This document shows, in pieces, positions 1 to 14,026 of a stretch of 64,000 bases of DNA. This DNA is from Calvatia gigantea (lineage: Eukaryota > Basidiomycota > Agaricomycetes > Agaricales > Lycoperdaceae). The DNA lies in NCBI GenBank assembly GCA_025093985.1, contig JACAAK010000009.1, forward strand, positions 2,480,001 through 2,544,000, read 5' to 3'. Under the pieces are notes generated by a model. It did not search any database. It worked only from the letters and a program-made list of their open reading frames with translations, and was not told the DNA's origin. The translations under genes and the position numbers were made by a program. Numbering within the stretch: position 1 is the stretch's first letter; each line of letters starts with the position of its first letter.

Positions 1-1041
1 TTATCGCGAGAAAAACACGCACCTCATCAGTATTGTACATGCTCATTGCGATACCGGGACCTTTGAAGTCATATACGTTTAGAGAGGTGGGGGCAGAACC
101 GTCCTGGGGGGTATATACGAGCTGGAGTTTTCCAGGTCCAGGCACAACATAGTTGGTTGATCGGTACTGCACTTCTTGTCAGCGCAATTCCTCTAAACCA
201 CGATGGGAAGTAGGCCTGGTCACCAAAAGCATGACGCCCGATGAAGATTGGCTTGATCCATCCTGGGACAGGCCGGGGAATACGTTTGAGAACGATGGGC
301 TCACGGAAAACTGTGCCCCCGAGGATGTTGTGAATCTAGTAGAATTGGCGTCAACGCAACACGTAAATGTGAGGTTGGAGGTAACATACAGTGCCATTTG
401 GGCTCCTCCACATCTCCCTGAGGTTGAATTCTTTCACGCGATCCTCATCCGGGGTGATGGTTGCACATTTGATGCCGACTTTGTACTTCTGGATGGCATG
501 GGCAGCGCCCACTGTGACCTGGTCATTGGTCTAATCCCGGCGGAAGAAGAGAAGAATCAGACAATCAGCGGCTTCATGAAGTTCAGAGAAAAACACGGAC
601 CTGGTCACGGTACTCCAATCCCAGATCGTAGTATTTGATATCGAGTTTAGGATACGGGAGGATGAGCTGAAGCGGGGTAAGCTTGCGAATGAGGGGTAGT
701 AAGGGAGGTATTGCACCCGTTCGCGGATTTTCTTTCAGATGATACTGGTCATCCCAGCTCGACGACGGGATTCTCGACAACAATCTTGTTGACCATGTCT
801 CTATCTGCAGCGAGGAGAGGATAAGGAATTAGTAAGTAAGCAGGAGAAAGCGTGTGGGCGTAAGAAAGATCAATGAAGAGATGGGTCTCCGTCATGCCTA
901 TGACGACAAGCGGAAGGACCCCAGGCCTAAACAGAAAAAATGGGCACTCACAACGCATTGGGGAAGACAAGAAGGGACGTGATCCTCCAGGGGATGCTGA
1001 AGTGTGCGAGAAAGCACGGGGGTTCGAGCTGCCCACATCAT
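1..1041 (-). pseudogene. Decayed partial copy of mitochondrial NADP-isocitrate dehydrogenase (5' half)
   Basis: Base-by-base similarity to 6065-7290, the 5' half of the intact isocitrate dehydrogenase gene at 5153-7148, is evident over 1 to about 1140. The copy runs off the left window edge, so its 3' half cannot be judged. It is broken. A deletion of about 7 nt shifts the transit-peptide frame after the start-equivalent ATG at 1036-1041. About 10 nt are missing from the first catalytic exon near 755, so VVEL is no longer followed by DGDEMTR. The donor after that exon has lost its GT near 737. The donor of the later intron near 222 reads GC instead of GT. Splicing could not restore a normal protein. 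It is a duplicated remnant; a chimeric or non-coding transcript cannot be excluded. Confidence 0.85.
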
Positions 1042-1096
1042 ACGCCAGGTTGTAAAAGAAACTAGCAGGAAGCAACTCCTGTGAAATATCCCTCAT

Positions 1097-1745
1097 GGCA
1101 TAATAAATACAACTACGGGACGTTGTCTAAATATACCTCGTGTACTCGGTTTGTTGCTCTTGAACTTACCAAGGCTCCTGGGGCCAGGTGATATTTAGAA
1201 GAGAGGCAACCATGAGAGAAGCTGCGGCTGACCCGTTACAGGGCGCAGAGAGTTGAACTTGATGTAGTGGGGCGTCTCGAAGCAGTTCCTGGTGCGTGGT
1301 ACTCGCGTGGTACACCAAAGCCTTCTGAAGTTCAAGCGCCAACGATTGACGCTCTCGTCCTCTCCTCAGCTCCGTACACATCCTCTGTTAACAGTCCTGG
1401 ACATTGAGCAACTCTAATGTCCCTCAATGACCACCAGACTGTGTCGGGTGGGGTTGCCAGTGGTACGTCCGATTTGCCAGGATAAGCAGAATCAGAGCTA
1501 ATCGCTATGACCTTCATCATCGCATAATCCTGATTCGCCCCTTTTCTCAACCTCGCAGACCCTCCCACCAACCACAACCAAGGACCACACCAAGACGCGC
1601 CTTTCCTAACCCCTCAGGGCCACTGTCACTCCCTTCTTTCGAAGATACTAGGAGATGCGGAACAGTGGCCGCTTGTTTGCGAACTCTCAGAGGATGCTGC
1701 CCAGTTATTGGTAAATTACTTGGACATCGTATGTCATAGTCAGAT
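1097..1745. other. Intergenic stretch between isocitrate dehydrogenase pseudogene and kinase gene
   Basis: The left 40-50 bases still match the region upstream of the intact isocitrate dehydrogenase gene (to about 7290). The rest holds only short open frames without recognisable similarity. About 1650-1733 probably holds an upstream exon of the kinase gene. It ends in NYLDI before a GT donor and would join in frame to VARDVNFF after an acceptor near 1792. The true kinase start was not found. Confidence 0.5.
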
Positions 1746-3506
1746 ATGGTTATGCATACCAGGTTGAACCCGAAGCATGGGTGGTTACAGGTTGCTCGCG
1801 ACGTTAACTTCTTTAATGCTCGTGGGCGGAGGCGCGCTCTGGCTCTGCTTTACAAGCTTGCCAAGTCCGCCCAGGTCTTTCCGCAACACTACCAGCTCAC
1901 GGAAGTGGAATCCTGTGGCCAACCTGTAAGCTGGGGAGGCTTTGCCGATATACACATGGGAAAATACAAGGATCGGACGGTATGCATCAAGGTCTTTCGT
2001 GGGCATCGGAGCTTTATCAAAGTGAGCCTCTCTCCTGTCGGAATTTTCGCCCGGGTAACGTGATGATATCCGGATACTACTAGACTTATGCGCCCGAGCT
2101 GACACTATGGGCTCATCTTCAGCATAAAAACATATTGCCATTTTACGGACTATGTCTGCTCGGTGCCACACCATGTCTGGTTTCACCATGGATGGGGAGA
2201 GGAAATGTTCGCGATTACTTGAAGCAGTCCCCTGAGAAACCGAGGTTACCTCTCGTGAGTCTGGAAACCATGCCAGAATTATTTTTGACCCGCATTTCAT
2301 ACATATCCCCTAGATCATTGATATTCTTGACGGGCTCTCGTATCTACATAGTTTGCAGATTGTCCATAGTGACCTCAAAGCGGTATTATTTCTGCAATTC
2401 ATGCTGTGACTTTTCTGATCTTCGTCCAGGAAAATATTCTCGTTTCGGATGATGAACATGGTTTAATAACAGACTTTGGGCTATCATCCATTTCTGCAAC
2501 TTCACAACAAATGTTCGTCTCATCGAACGGGGGGACCCGACACTGGATGGCACCCGAGCTGCTTACTGCGCATGACATTGACGAGGTTCGGGCCACGAAG
2601 TTTTGTGATATTTGGTCGTTCGCGTGTCTGTGCTACGAGGTGCGAACTTTCGGCTCGCTTCTGGAACCATTGATCAAGCATTCTTAAAGGATTTTGACGA
2701 ACAAAACGCCATTCTACCAATATAACGTTCCTGGGGTGGTGAGAGCGATGATAAAGGAGGAAATCCCGCTGGGACCGGAGTCGGATACTGCTGCTGGTCG
2801 CGAGGGGATTAACAACCGGCTGTGGGCCTTGCTGGTCAAGTGCTGGAATTATATACCCGAAGGTCGGCCCAACTGCGAGGTACTCCAGGATTTGATTGCG
2901 GAGATAGGAATTCGAAATGATCGACTGAGGGCGGCGGAAGTTGACGACAGTTGCGCCTTTATAAAAACAACGAAAGAAGGATCCAATGCTCAATTGGATT
3001 ATGCGCGCATGCAGGAGATTCTATATCGCATAAACGCCAGCGCCGTCAGTCCTTCATCTACTGGAAAGTCTACCTCCGACATCCAGTTGGCCACTCCCAC
3101 TTTTCCGACACCCCACTCGAGGCGGTATCCCCCCCTAATACCACCAGCGCCGGCCACTGGTACTGCGGCACATCCCCCTCGTCCGCAAACTGGTAAGCCA
3201 AATAACAACATTACACCGTAAGTATCCTCAGAATAAACAGAGGGAACTGGAGCCTCCATCTTTAATGGGTTTAGATCGCACGGAAGTGCACCTAGAGAGC
3301 CAGTTTCAGAAGGAAAACCCACCAACCAGCACATATCAGAGTTACAGAATTCGCACGTGTCTCGTCTTATGACCCAGCAGACCATTAAATCAGAGGAAAG
3401 GCCGGCAGCATCTGACGGAGCTTCTGGAAAGTTGAGAAGAAGGGAGGAATCTGATACTTCGTCGATAGCAAGTTCGTCTGGTACGGCGAGGGGTATTCGT
3501 CCTTGA
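1746..3506 (+). CDS. Ser/Thr/Tyr protein kinase, multi-exon (5' end uncertain)
   Basis: The product is a protein kinase of the tyrosine-kinase-like type abundant in Agaricomycetes; its substrate is unknown. Spliced exons give, in order, a glycine-rich loop (WGGFADIHMGKY), the VAIK-equivalent Lys in VCIKVFR, the catalytic loop IVHSDLKAENIL (HSD rather than HRD), the metal-binding ITDFGLSS, the HWMAPELL segment, and DIWSFACLCYE of helix F. A low-complexity Ser/Pro-rich tail follows. Introns of about 50-65 nt begin with GT near 2018, 2254, 2385 and 2640. A further intron near 3220 joins the tail to an open frame ending in TGA at 3504-3506. An in-frame ATG lies at 1746, but similarity suggests a further upstream exon near 1650-1733. 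The HSD variant is common in this fungal family, so activity is plausible. Confidence 0.8.
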
Positions 3507-3626
3507 CTTTGCCGCATGTGTTGTGCTGAGAGATCCTTAGCTAGGACTTCAACCGGCGATCCTGGTAAACTGGAAATGTATGTATATTTGTCGCCTAGGT
3601 ACAATTGCCTCGACTCACGACGTTAG

Positions 3627-4878
3627 GTGGTTATTACCCCGGTTCAATTTCACGAAGGTTTTTCAGTCCCTCAGTTCCGCTCATACCTCAAATTGACATT
3701 ACCTCAGAGTCGCGACGAGACGATCCCCAAACCTCAGGTAGCTACTTCGGCTTCTCAAAAAGCGCGCGCCCCAAGCCTTCCCAAGAGTCGAGATGTAAAG
3801 ACTGATGAGCTCAAGGAGACGGATACGGTGATAGCGTGAGCCTGTCCTATCCGCTCAACCACTCAATCAGAACGCGAAATCTCACTCCAAACCCTCCAGG
3901 CTAATGGGTCCGACTGGGTCGGGAAAAAGTTCAGTACGTAGTGCATTCGGAACGCGAATTCACGGGTCTCATGACCCAATTCTAGTTTATCAGCACTGTC
4001 GCTGGTGTGGACAGAGGGGTGGGACATGGTTTAGGGTCTTGCACGAGCGAAATCAGCATCGTGAGGGTCCACGTTCCCACTCCTGAAGGTGACGTCGAAG
4101 TGGTTCTCGTCGATATCCCTGGGTTCGACGATACTCACAAATCCGATTACCAAATACTCCAGCACATTTCAAAGTGGCTAAAAGAAGTGTGAGTCGTGTA
4201 CGTCCCGCCTGTTCCTCGCACTGAAATCATTTGTTTGTCAGGGGCGACAAGAATATCCTTCTCGATGGCATCCTCTACCTTCATCGAATTTCAGACAACC
4301 GAATGGCCGGTACGCCCTTGAGGAACTTGAAGGTGTTCGAGAAGATTTGTGGGCCACATGCGTGCAGTCGCGTTGTTATTGTTACGACGATGTGGGACGA
4401 GTTAAATGACGAAGAAATGGGAAATCTACGTGAAGAGGAGCTCATTTCCAGCTTTTGGGCCCCGATGATTAAGCGAGGGTCAAGTACAGAACGCTACGGG
4501 AACACTGAGGAATCAGCATGGCATATCCTCGAGCGCTTCATCGGCACACCCAAAAAGCAGCTGGCGGCGGTTCAGCTGCAAAAGGAGATGGTAAAACACA
4601 ATAGAGCGCTCCCCAGTACCGACGCGGGGCAAGAGCTCTTCGCCAAAATCGACGAGCTTGACAAGATTCGAAAATCATTGATGCGCACTCTCAAAAAGCA
4701 GATCAACAGGTTGGGGACGGACGAGGATGTTGTGAAGTTGCTGCAGGACGAGTATCGTGGTCTTGAACGGGAGCGTGCAGCAGCGATGCAGGAGTTGGGC
4801 GAGCTGAAGATACCAGTGCCTCAAAGGTTCCTCAAGTATCTGAGCGTTAAGGCCCGATACCTAGCACCTCACTCTTGA
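3627..4878 (+). CDS. P-loop GTPase (G-domain protein), four exons
   Basis: Four exons (about 3627-3835, 3900-3933, 3986-4188, 4242-4878) join in frame to about 360 residues. The Walker A motif MGPTGSGKSS lies after a 70-residue Ser/Lys-rich leader. A Thr-containing switch region (GLGSCTSEIS) follows, then the Walker B/G3 motif VLVDIPGFDD. The canonical TKxD motif is replaced by something like TTMWDE, as in AIG1/septin-like fungal G proteins. The C-terminal 100 residues are charged and probably coiled-coil (KIDELDKIRKSL onward). This small-GTPase-like family is widespread in Agaricomycetes and has no settled function. It lies 120 bp after the kinase gene on the same strand and converges on the isocitrate dehydrogenase gene. 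Confidence 0.8.
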
Positions 4879-5152
4879 TTGGAGTTTTGTACCTGTACGT
4901 ATACCCAACAATCCATTTTGGTAAAGCAGACATGTACGGTGGTAACTCGAAATGTTTCATTATCCTCACATACATACGTATATACAACAGTTGGGAAAGG
5001 ATACTTGCCCTCGGTGATGGGGATGTGCCCTTATATATAAACATATCGGATCCATGTGGCAAGCCAATAGCAATACATCTGTAATTCTTTTTTCTGGTTT
5101 TCAATTGTTTCTGTGATGTCGGCTCGGGTAAAGTCATGCAGGGACCAGATAT

Positions 5153-7148
5153 TCAAAGCTTCGCTTCAACACCACGCGCAGCGAGCTTCTTCTGCAGCTT
5201 CGACTATCAAACAAAACATAGTCAGTAAATCGACACCTCCAGAAAACAACACAACGCCAGAACTCACGTTGACAGCGTCCATATACAGGTCCGTGATAAC
5301 CCAGTGTTCCCTCTTCACATCCTTCCCATGAATAGCAATCGCCAAATCCTTGGTCATGACACCATCTTCATCAATAACCTCCACACACGCCTTCTCCAAA
5401 TCCTGACAGAATTGCTTCAACGGCCCGTTCTTATCAAGCTTAGCCCGGTGCAACAAGCCCCTCGTCCATGCAAAGATCGACGCAACAGGGTTCGTCGACG
5501 TCTCGTTGCCCTTCTGCCACTCACGATAATGGCGGGTAACGGTGCCGTGCGCGGCTTCAGCTTCGATGATATCACCGTCCGGTGTGAGAAGCTCAGAGGT
5601 CATCATGCCAAGAGAACCGAAACCTTGAGCGAGGATGTCAGATTGGACGTCACCGTCGTAGTTCTTCGTTGCCCAGACGAAACCACCAGAAGATTTGATG
5701 GCTTGGGCGACCATATCGTCAATTAGGCGATGCTCGTAGTAGATGCCGGCAGCTTCGAATTTGGACTTGTAAGTTCTACGGAAGCGAAGCTAGTTGGGTT
5801 ATGCCCTTTGTGTATAGAGAGGGATGGGCTTACGATTCATAGATTTCTTGGAAGATATCCTTGAAGCGACCGTCGTACTTTTTAAGGATAGTATTCTTGG
5901 TCGACATGAACTGTGCACGGCTATGAGCCGGGGTTTCTGGAGTATTGGAAGAGATGACATACAAGAACCATTTTCTTCGCAAGAGCCATCTTGAAAGATG
6001 CATGGGCAAATCCTGTAATGGACTGAACCGCCACGTAATAACGATTAACTCAGATGATGACACGTCTTATCGCGAGAAAAACACGCACCTCATCAGTATT
6101 GTACATGCTCATTGCGATACCGGGACCTTTGAAGTCATATACGTTTAGAGAGGTGGGGGCAGAACCGTCCTGGGGGGTATATACGAGCTGGAGCTTTCCA
6201 GGTCCAGGCACAACATAGTCGGTCGATCGGTACTGGGCTTCTTGTCAACGCAACTCTTCTAACCCATGACGAGAGGTAAAAAAAAGCAGACCTGGTCACC
6301 AAAAGCGTGACGTCCGATGACGATTGGCTTGATCCATCCTGGGACAGGCCGGGGAATACGTTTGAGAACGATAGGCTCACGGAAAACTGTGCCTCCGAGG
6401 ATGTTGCGAATCTAACGGAACCGGTGTCAACGCAACTCACACGTAATGTGAAGTTGGAGGTAACATACAGTGCCATTGGGGCTCCTCCACATCTCCTTAA
6501 GGTTAAATTCTTTCACGCGATCCTCATCCGGGGTGATGGTTGCACATTTGATGCCGACTTTGTACTTCTGGATGGCATGGGCAGCGTCCACTGTGACCTG
6601 GTCGTTGGTCTAATCCCGGCGGAAGAAGAGAAGAATCAACAATTTCATCGAGAATCAAGAACAGAAAAACACGGACCTGGTCACGGTACTCCAATCCCAG
6701 ATCGTAGTACTTGATATCGAGTTTAAGATACGGGAGGATGAGCTGAAGCGGGGTAAGCTTGCGATTGGAGGGGAGTAAAGGAGGCGTTGTACCTCCTCAC
6801 GGATCTTCTTCCAGATGATTCTGGTCATCTCATCGCCATCCAGCTCGACGACGGGATTCTCGACAACAATCTTGTTGACCATGCCTCTATCTGTAGCAAG
6901 GAGAGGATAAGGAAATTAGTAAGTAAGCAGGAGAAGAATGAAAGAATCAGGAGCCAGTGTGAGCGCGAGAAAGATCTACGAAGAGACGAGACGGGCCCCC
7001 GTCACGCCTGATGACGACAAGTAGAACGCCTAAACCGAAAAAGTGGGTACTCACAATGCATCGGGGAAGATGAGAAAGGACGAGATCCTCCAGAGGATGC
7101 TGAAATATGCGAGAAAGCACGGAGATGGCGAGTGCGAGCTGCCCACAT
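5153..7148 (-). CDS. Isocitrate dehydrogenase (NADP+), mitochondrial
   Basis: The enzyme converts isocitrate and NADP+ to 2-oxoglutarate, CO2 and NADPH in the mitochondrial matrix. Exon 1 (7148-7055) encodes an Arg/Ser-rich transit peptide ([12 protein letters not shown]...). A GTGAGT donor joins it to exon 2 (6890-6793), which begins the catalytic domain ([16 protein letters not shown]). Later exons give [16 protein letters not shown], the [11 protein letters not shown] segment, the invariant [37 protein letters not shown] (NADP/isocitrate site) and [13 protein letters not shown]. The last short exon ends in GVEAKL and a TGA at 5153-5155. All expected signature blocks are present, so the gene looks intact. 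It converges on the GTPase gene, 274 bp away. Its 5' half is duplicated as a pseudogene at 1-1041. Confidence 0.93.
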
Positions 7149-8091
7149 CGTTCGCCGGGTTGTTTGAAAAAAACAAAAGCTTTAAAGTTCAAAAGCCAGC
7201 AGGAAGCAAGTTCCTGTAAAATATCCTCGTGCTTATCGGCCGTTGCCCATGGCATAATAGTTACAAATACGGGACGTTATCTAAATATATCTCACGTAAC
7301 GTGCATCACCTCATGCAGGCTCAGCGCTCAGCGTTGAATGCATTCGATGTTGGGCATTCTGGCTCGTGGTACATCAATGATCCTTTCCTGACATTTTTCA
7401 TACAGTATTGGGTGCACCCTTTTCGCCACCAGAGCCATATGGGGTGGGGGAAAATGTGGAAATACCGTTGTCCGTGAGGGATTTCTGACTAATATCGTGC
7501 AGGAAAATATATTGAACTCGTGTCGTGTTACTTACATGGTCGTTCAATTGGAGCTGGTGGTGGGTGGTCAAATTAACTTGGTAGTGCCCTAGGAATCTAG
7601 AACGGAATTTCTGGTGGTGCATGAGTAGTAGAATTGATGATAATCGTTTGTGCTCACCTGGTACCAATGCATAACCGGACACATTGACCACTCTGTGGTG
7701 GGCTTACCTCCAGCTGAGTATGGTATAGTATTATGTGCCGTCAGTAATGCGGTATGGAGTTCAAGATGACCCCCGGACCGAGTTTGGGCGCAGCGCAAGC
7801 AGCTTTCTACCTCGCACCATGCCTCAAGAGGGGTTTCGGCTTTCAATCGAAGAGACGGCGCCACCGGTAAAACCTGGTTACATATTACTCTTCCCCTTCC
7901 CTCGAAATCAGTGGGCCCCGAAGCGTTTCCTTGTGCAAACCTTGCAGGTATTTTGAGCCACAGGTATGCCTTCGCAACGATATTTTTAGACTACCTTCGG
8001 TCGGAGTTTGACTACTCTTTTACCGCGCTCTCCTTCGTAAAGTAGGTAAGTAGGTCCAGCAAATATAGGCACCTTAAGGCATAAACGAGGG
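7149..8091. other. Intergenic stretch upstream of isocitrate dehydrogenase, left flank of hAT element
   Basis: The first 140 bases are shared with the region upstream of the isocitrate dehydrogenase pseudogene, so the duplication included the promoter-proximal region. From about 7290 to 8091 there are only short open frames (for example on the minus strand at 7589-7864) with no recognisable motif. I see no gene here. Confidence 0.5.
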
Positions 8092-8099
8092 GTGTCAAA
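8092..8099. repeat. 8-bp target site duplication, left (hAT)
   Basis: GTGTCAAA directly precedes the element that starts at 8100 and recurs exactly at 11855-11862 after it. An 8-bp duplication is the diagnostic insertion signature of hAT transposons. Confidence 0.88.
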
Positions 8100-11000
8100 T
8101 AAAGTAGCGTGAGAAACTCCGGGCGAAGTTAGTAACAGGGTTATTCGCTGGGGGTCTACCGATGGGTTATTCACAGCCTGTTATTAACATGTGAGCAAGT
8201 AACTGTTATTAACAGGCGAATAATAGTTTCTCGCATTGTGAGAAAGTGATTAACTGTGAATAACTCAAAATGTCATTACATGAGGCCTATACGTTATCCC
8301 AATTGACATCGTCATCTTCGGAGCTGTCCTCCGGGGCCTGCGCAACAGTAGCTGCAGAGAACAGGGCCAGTTGAAGAGTCGGCATGAGGGGTATCTCGGT
8401 TCCAGCAAGTACCTTCGAAAGTTCATCATGCCCACCATCGAAATCAACGTGGTCAACATCGAATTCAGGGGCAAGGTCAGTGGCAAGTTCAGCATTATCG
8501 ACAGGATCGTCGACACTCTCTGATAAGTCCTCTGGACTGACATCAAATACTGGTTGATCCCGACTTTTCGACAAGTCATGGAATGAAACACGGGGTTGAC
8601 GCAGCTCGGGACGGTCACTCTTAGGTATTTGTCACAGAAACTCAGACTAGGAGAGGTACGGGGTAGCTCGAAGACCTACTGCATGTGTCCCATACCACTG
8701 TCCAATTTGAACAAGGCTAGTAATTGTAGATACCTTCTGACGAGCACGGTACTGTGAATTGATCCAGGCAAACTTTGATCTGGTGCGTTCATCAGCCATA
8801 GAATTGACTCGAACGGAGAAGACACGGACGGCAAGCATCTGACATGAGAAACATCAGTGTCAGAGACTGTATAAACCTGAAATAAAGCTTACGGCCAGGA
8901 TATCGGCCTTAGGGTGCCTCTCAAGGGCTCCCCACCACCCCAATGGCCCCTCAGTATATGCGTCATTAACACTCTCAAGGAACGGATATTCGCCACGTCC
9001 GTAAGCAAGGAGTTGATCCCGAAACTTTTCAGCGACCGCTTTTTGGGAGTTGTACTTGTTGATGGCTAAATGTGGTAAATTTTCGGGGTTGTGTTTCACA
9101 AGCTGAAGCTTTTCTTTGAGAAGGGTTGAGGAACAACTTAGCCCGTTTGTACGCTTGGGGAAATGGAGTCGAGCCTGCTTCAGTATCCTGTTCTAGTTGA
9201 CTAGCGGGTGGGATAATGATGGTGTGAGACGTGGTCATTGTCCCAGTGGAACGACGTAAGATATTTGATCGAACATAACCTGTCATCGTCACCAGATAAA
9301 TAAGAGGAAAAGAAGATGCAAATGTGATACTTTACGTGGATCGAGGAAAAATGCTGCAAAGTATATGTCACTTGGTGACCGATTCACAAAGTCTTGAGCA
9401 CGTTTGTTCACTATGGCTCGTACTTTTGAAGCAAGTTCCCATGGAATGCCTGAATTGTCGGGGTTTTTGCGGAATAATTCCCGAAGTGAGGCACAAATGG
9501 CAAGCCAGAATATGTACACATCTGCAGCATTTGCAGTTGATGCCTCTAAACACCACAGTGACCGTGCAATAGGTCCAACGATCTCAATATACGCCTTGAG
9601 CATATCCTCAAGGTGTCGATACTCGGTCCGACTCTCGAAAAGCTTGATTAAGGACTTATCCTACATATTTTGTAAATCATGAGTATCATATATGATATCG
9701 TAGGTATTGAGTTGTGTGGGAAACAGGTACTAACCTGAGGTTTTATCTTTTGTGTTTCTATCAACCTTTTTATCAGGAGAAGGCATCGAGAAAGTGAGAC
9801 GGCAGCAGAATAGTGTGTCGCAAATCGAGTTTTTCCTATCTTTACGAGACCCTCAGATATCCCTTCACCTTGTCGTAACTGCGCCAATTCAGCCGTTCCT
9901 AAGGCCAATTTGCTAAAGTAACTTGATTATCCTGGACATTGCGGAGATCATCTGTTGGCCACACTAATTGAGACCAGAACTCAAATTGAACATAGTAATA
10001 CTTGCCGTCTTGAATTCGTCTAATCTTGTAATATCTTTGATAGTGTTATGCATTGCATGACAGCAGTCATGTAGGTCGACGCAAAAGGAACTGCCTGAAG
10101 AGCGATTTTCCTTGCACGTTTCACAGCACTTGCACTATCTGAGACAATTGCTGCAATACGAGTAGCACCAATCTGCCCAATGACTTACAGGGACGTTGGT
10201 GGTTAATTCACTCAGGAACAGCGCCAGAACAATTCACATACCTCTAATATACGCTCTGATATCCATTCGGCAGTATGGTGATCACTACTGCACTCGAAAG
10301 CATCTACAAAATAGCTTTCACCATCGGGAGTTGTCGCATGGAAGAGGCAAACAGAGTCCGGTCGTCGTGTTTGGTTTCCGTCAAAGCTGAGAGTAAGATA
10401 GTGCTGCTGTTCGAGAAGCTTTGCCTGTTCCTTCCGAACCCAGTTGGCTTCGGCCGGAATGAAATTGTTCTCGAAGGTGTCAGATGAGTATGTATGCAGC
10501 TTCGGTTGGAGAACAGTGATTAGTTCCTTCCATTCCTTTGAATCCATGGTACTAGGTGGGACATTTCGCACACAGATAAGTTTCACAACCACCCGGTGGA
10601 GCTCCCGAATGATATCTTTCTTTCCCTCATCGTTGTACTCCTGATAGTTGAGCTTCCCTTGCTGTAAACCTTTTCCCCGCCTCCCTGTTTTCTTGGAGAT
10701 TTCACTGGCAGTCGACAACGACAACTCCCCACCATGTGAGATCTGGGAGTTTTGGCCAGCGCTCAATGCTGAATCAGCAGAGGTATTCATTGCCAAGTTC
10801 TTGAGGTCAGGATTGAGGTGACGACATTCCAGACTCGCGTGCTTCAGAAGTCGCTTTCCATCCAAGTGTCCTGATCGTATGTAATCACATCCATTCAATA
10901 TACTGATGCAAGCATGTGCAATGCCCCCCGTTTCGGGGTCCCATAGCCGTAATGACAGCTGGGAATATACAGGGTTTTCTGGGCGTCCTGTCTTCTTGAT

Positions 11001-11854
11001 CAACGGCTCGATGGGGTACTGGGCCTTTATTTTGTCGAGCCGGGCTTTCTAATGTCACCGTTCAGATTGCTATATATTTCTGTAATATTACAGTGACTCT
11101 TACAGGCCCGAAAACTATAGATTTATCCCTCTGGGGTCGTTTATTATCATCACGTTCCTCCACTGCTTTCCGCTTTGTTGACTTTTGGGTGGGCGTGGGT
11201 ATGGCAGATGCTTCCTCTTGTGAAATGACGTCAGTAACGAGCCGACATTCATCAAATCTAGACATTACTTACCTGAGGAAACCCTGTTACATTGACAATA
11301 CCTTGTAACGCCCGCTTGAGTCCATTCATCCATCCAATAATCTCCGTATGCTCTGGGTATTGCTGCAGGTAGGCTCGGAGGACTTCTGTGACCTTGCCAA
11401 CGGTGGGTCCACGCTCAGTAATGAGCCATTCAGGAGATAAGCCCTCTTTGAACATAGTGTTCAGGACAAAACAGAGGGCCTCGGGAACATTTCCTTGATG
11501 CCATGTAAGGTGGACATCATCAAGAGTAAAGTCGATCAGTTCAGAATAGGCAGATTGTGTGGGTGGGGGAGTCGGCAAGTACATCGGCAAGTCGTCGAGG
11601 AGTTGTGCAATATCCTCGAGCAGTTTCGTTGACTTTGCCATCGTGTGTTCGCTACTGTGCGATGCGACGACTTTCCGTATAATGTTTTTTTTTTTTCGAT
11701 TTCCATATTCGTGTGATCTTTGCCGGGCAGTACCGGCGCTTGAGACTTATTCGTAGTTTCTCACCGGGTGTAATTCGGGCCCGAGTTACTAACTCGTTAT
11801 TAACCTGCGAATAACTACCCTGCGAAAAAGTCGGCACTTATTCACGCTACCTTA
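8100..11854 (-). mobile_element. hAT-superfamily DNA transposon, 3755 bp
   Basis: The element is bounded by the 8-bp direct repeat GTGTCAAA. Its ends are imperfect inverted repeats: the left begins TAAAGTAGCGTGAGAAAC and the right, read inward on the other strand, begins TAAGGTAGCGTGAATAAG. Both ends hold clusters of short subterminal motifs of the type GTTATTAAC and GCGAATAA, in both orientations (8145-8270 and about 11755-11835). Such clusters are typical transposase-binding sites in hAT elements. A multi-exon transposase gene fills the inside on the minus strand. The element lies 220 bp upstream of the proline iminopeptidase start. Confidence 0.88.
8287..11641 (-). CDS. hAT-family transposase, multi-exon, one apparent frameshift
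   Basis: Read from 11641, exons encode an N-terminal domain (MAKSTKLLEDIAQLLDDLP), a Lys/Arg-rich linker with a likely nuclear-localisation stretch (TKRKAVEERDDNKRPQRD), a zinc-finger/BED-like region with spaced Cys/His (about 10800-10930), an RNase-H-like core (LTLSFDGNQTRRPDSV, then AAIVSDSASAVKRARK), KIGKTRFATHYSAA, and the C-terminal dimerisation block (GPLGWWGALERHPKADILA joined to MLAVRVFSVRVNSMADERT). It ends in an acidic tail with its stop at 8287-8289. Introns of 50-65 nt interrupt it, for example after FFLDPR and after ADILA. Between AYKRAKLFL and LLKEKLQLVKHN, near 9128, the frame shifts by one base with no intron of credible size. The copy is therefore probably non-autonomous now, although otherwise well preserved. 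Confidence 0.8.
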
Positions 11855-11862
11855 GTGTCAAA
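11855..11862. repeat. 8-bp target site duplication, right (hAT)
   Basis: Exact copy of GTGTCAAA at 8092-8099, directly after the right terminal inverted repeat. Confidence 0.88.
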
Positions 11863-12081
11863 ATCTATGTTTGGGTTTCACAAATCGCGTCCCTGAATGA
11901 GACATAATTAGCTCACGAGAGACAGTCGCTCTTTTTGGCGCAGGTTGATCTGATTTAGCCAGTGTGGTCACTGGTTCAGATGGTTTTCAGGCTTTATCCA
12001 GTGACTCCTTCCCACAGGATCTTTATCTCTTCCAAATTCCCGTATTTGCAGAAATCAAGAACCGCCGCAAGACTAGCAAAC

Positions 12082-14026
<1,945 letters not shown>

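Noticed and set aside
153..638. 161-codon plus-strand open frame
   Set aside because: It lies antisense to exons of the isocitrate dehydrogenase pseudogene, and a sister frame exists antisense to the intact gene at 6307-6714. The minus-strand protein similarity explains the sequence.
1166..1577. Two short minus-strand open frames between isocitrate dehydrogenase pseudogene and kinase
   Set aside because: No recognisable domain, overlapping frames and no convincing splice links.
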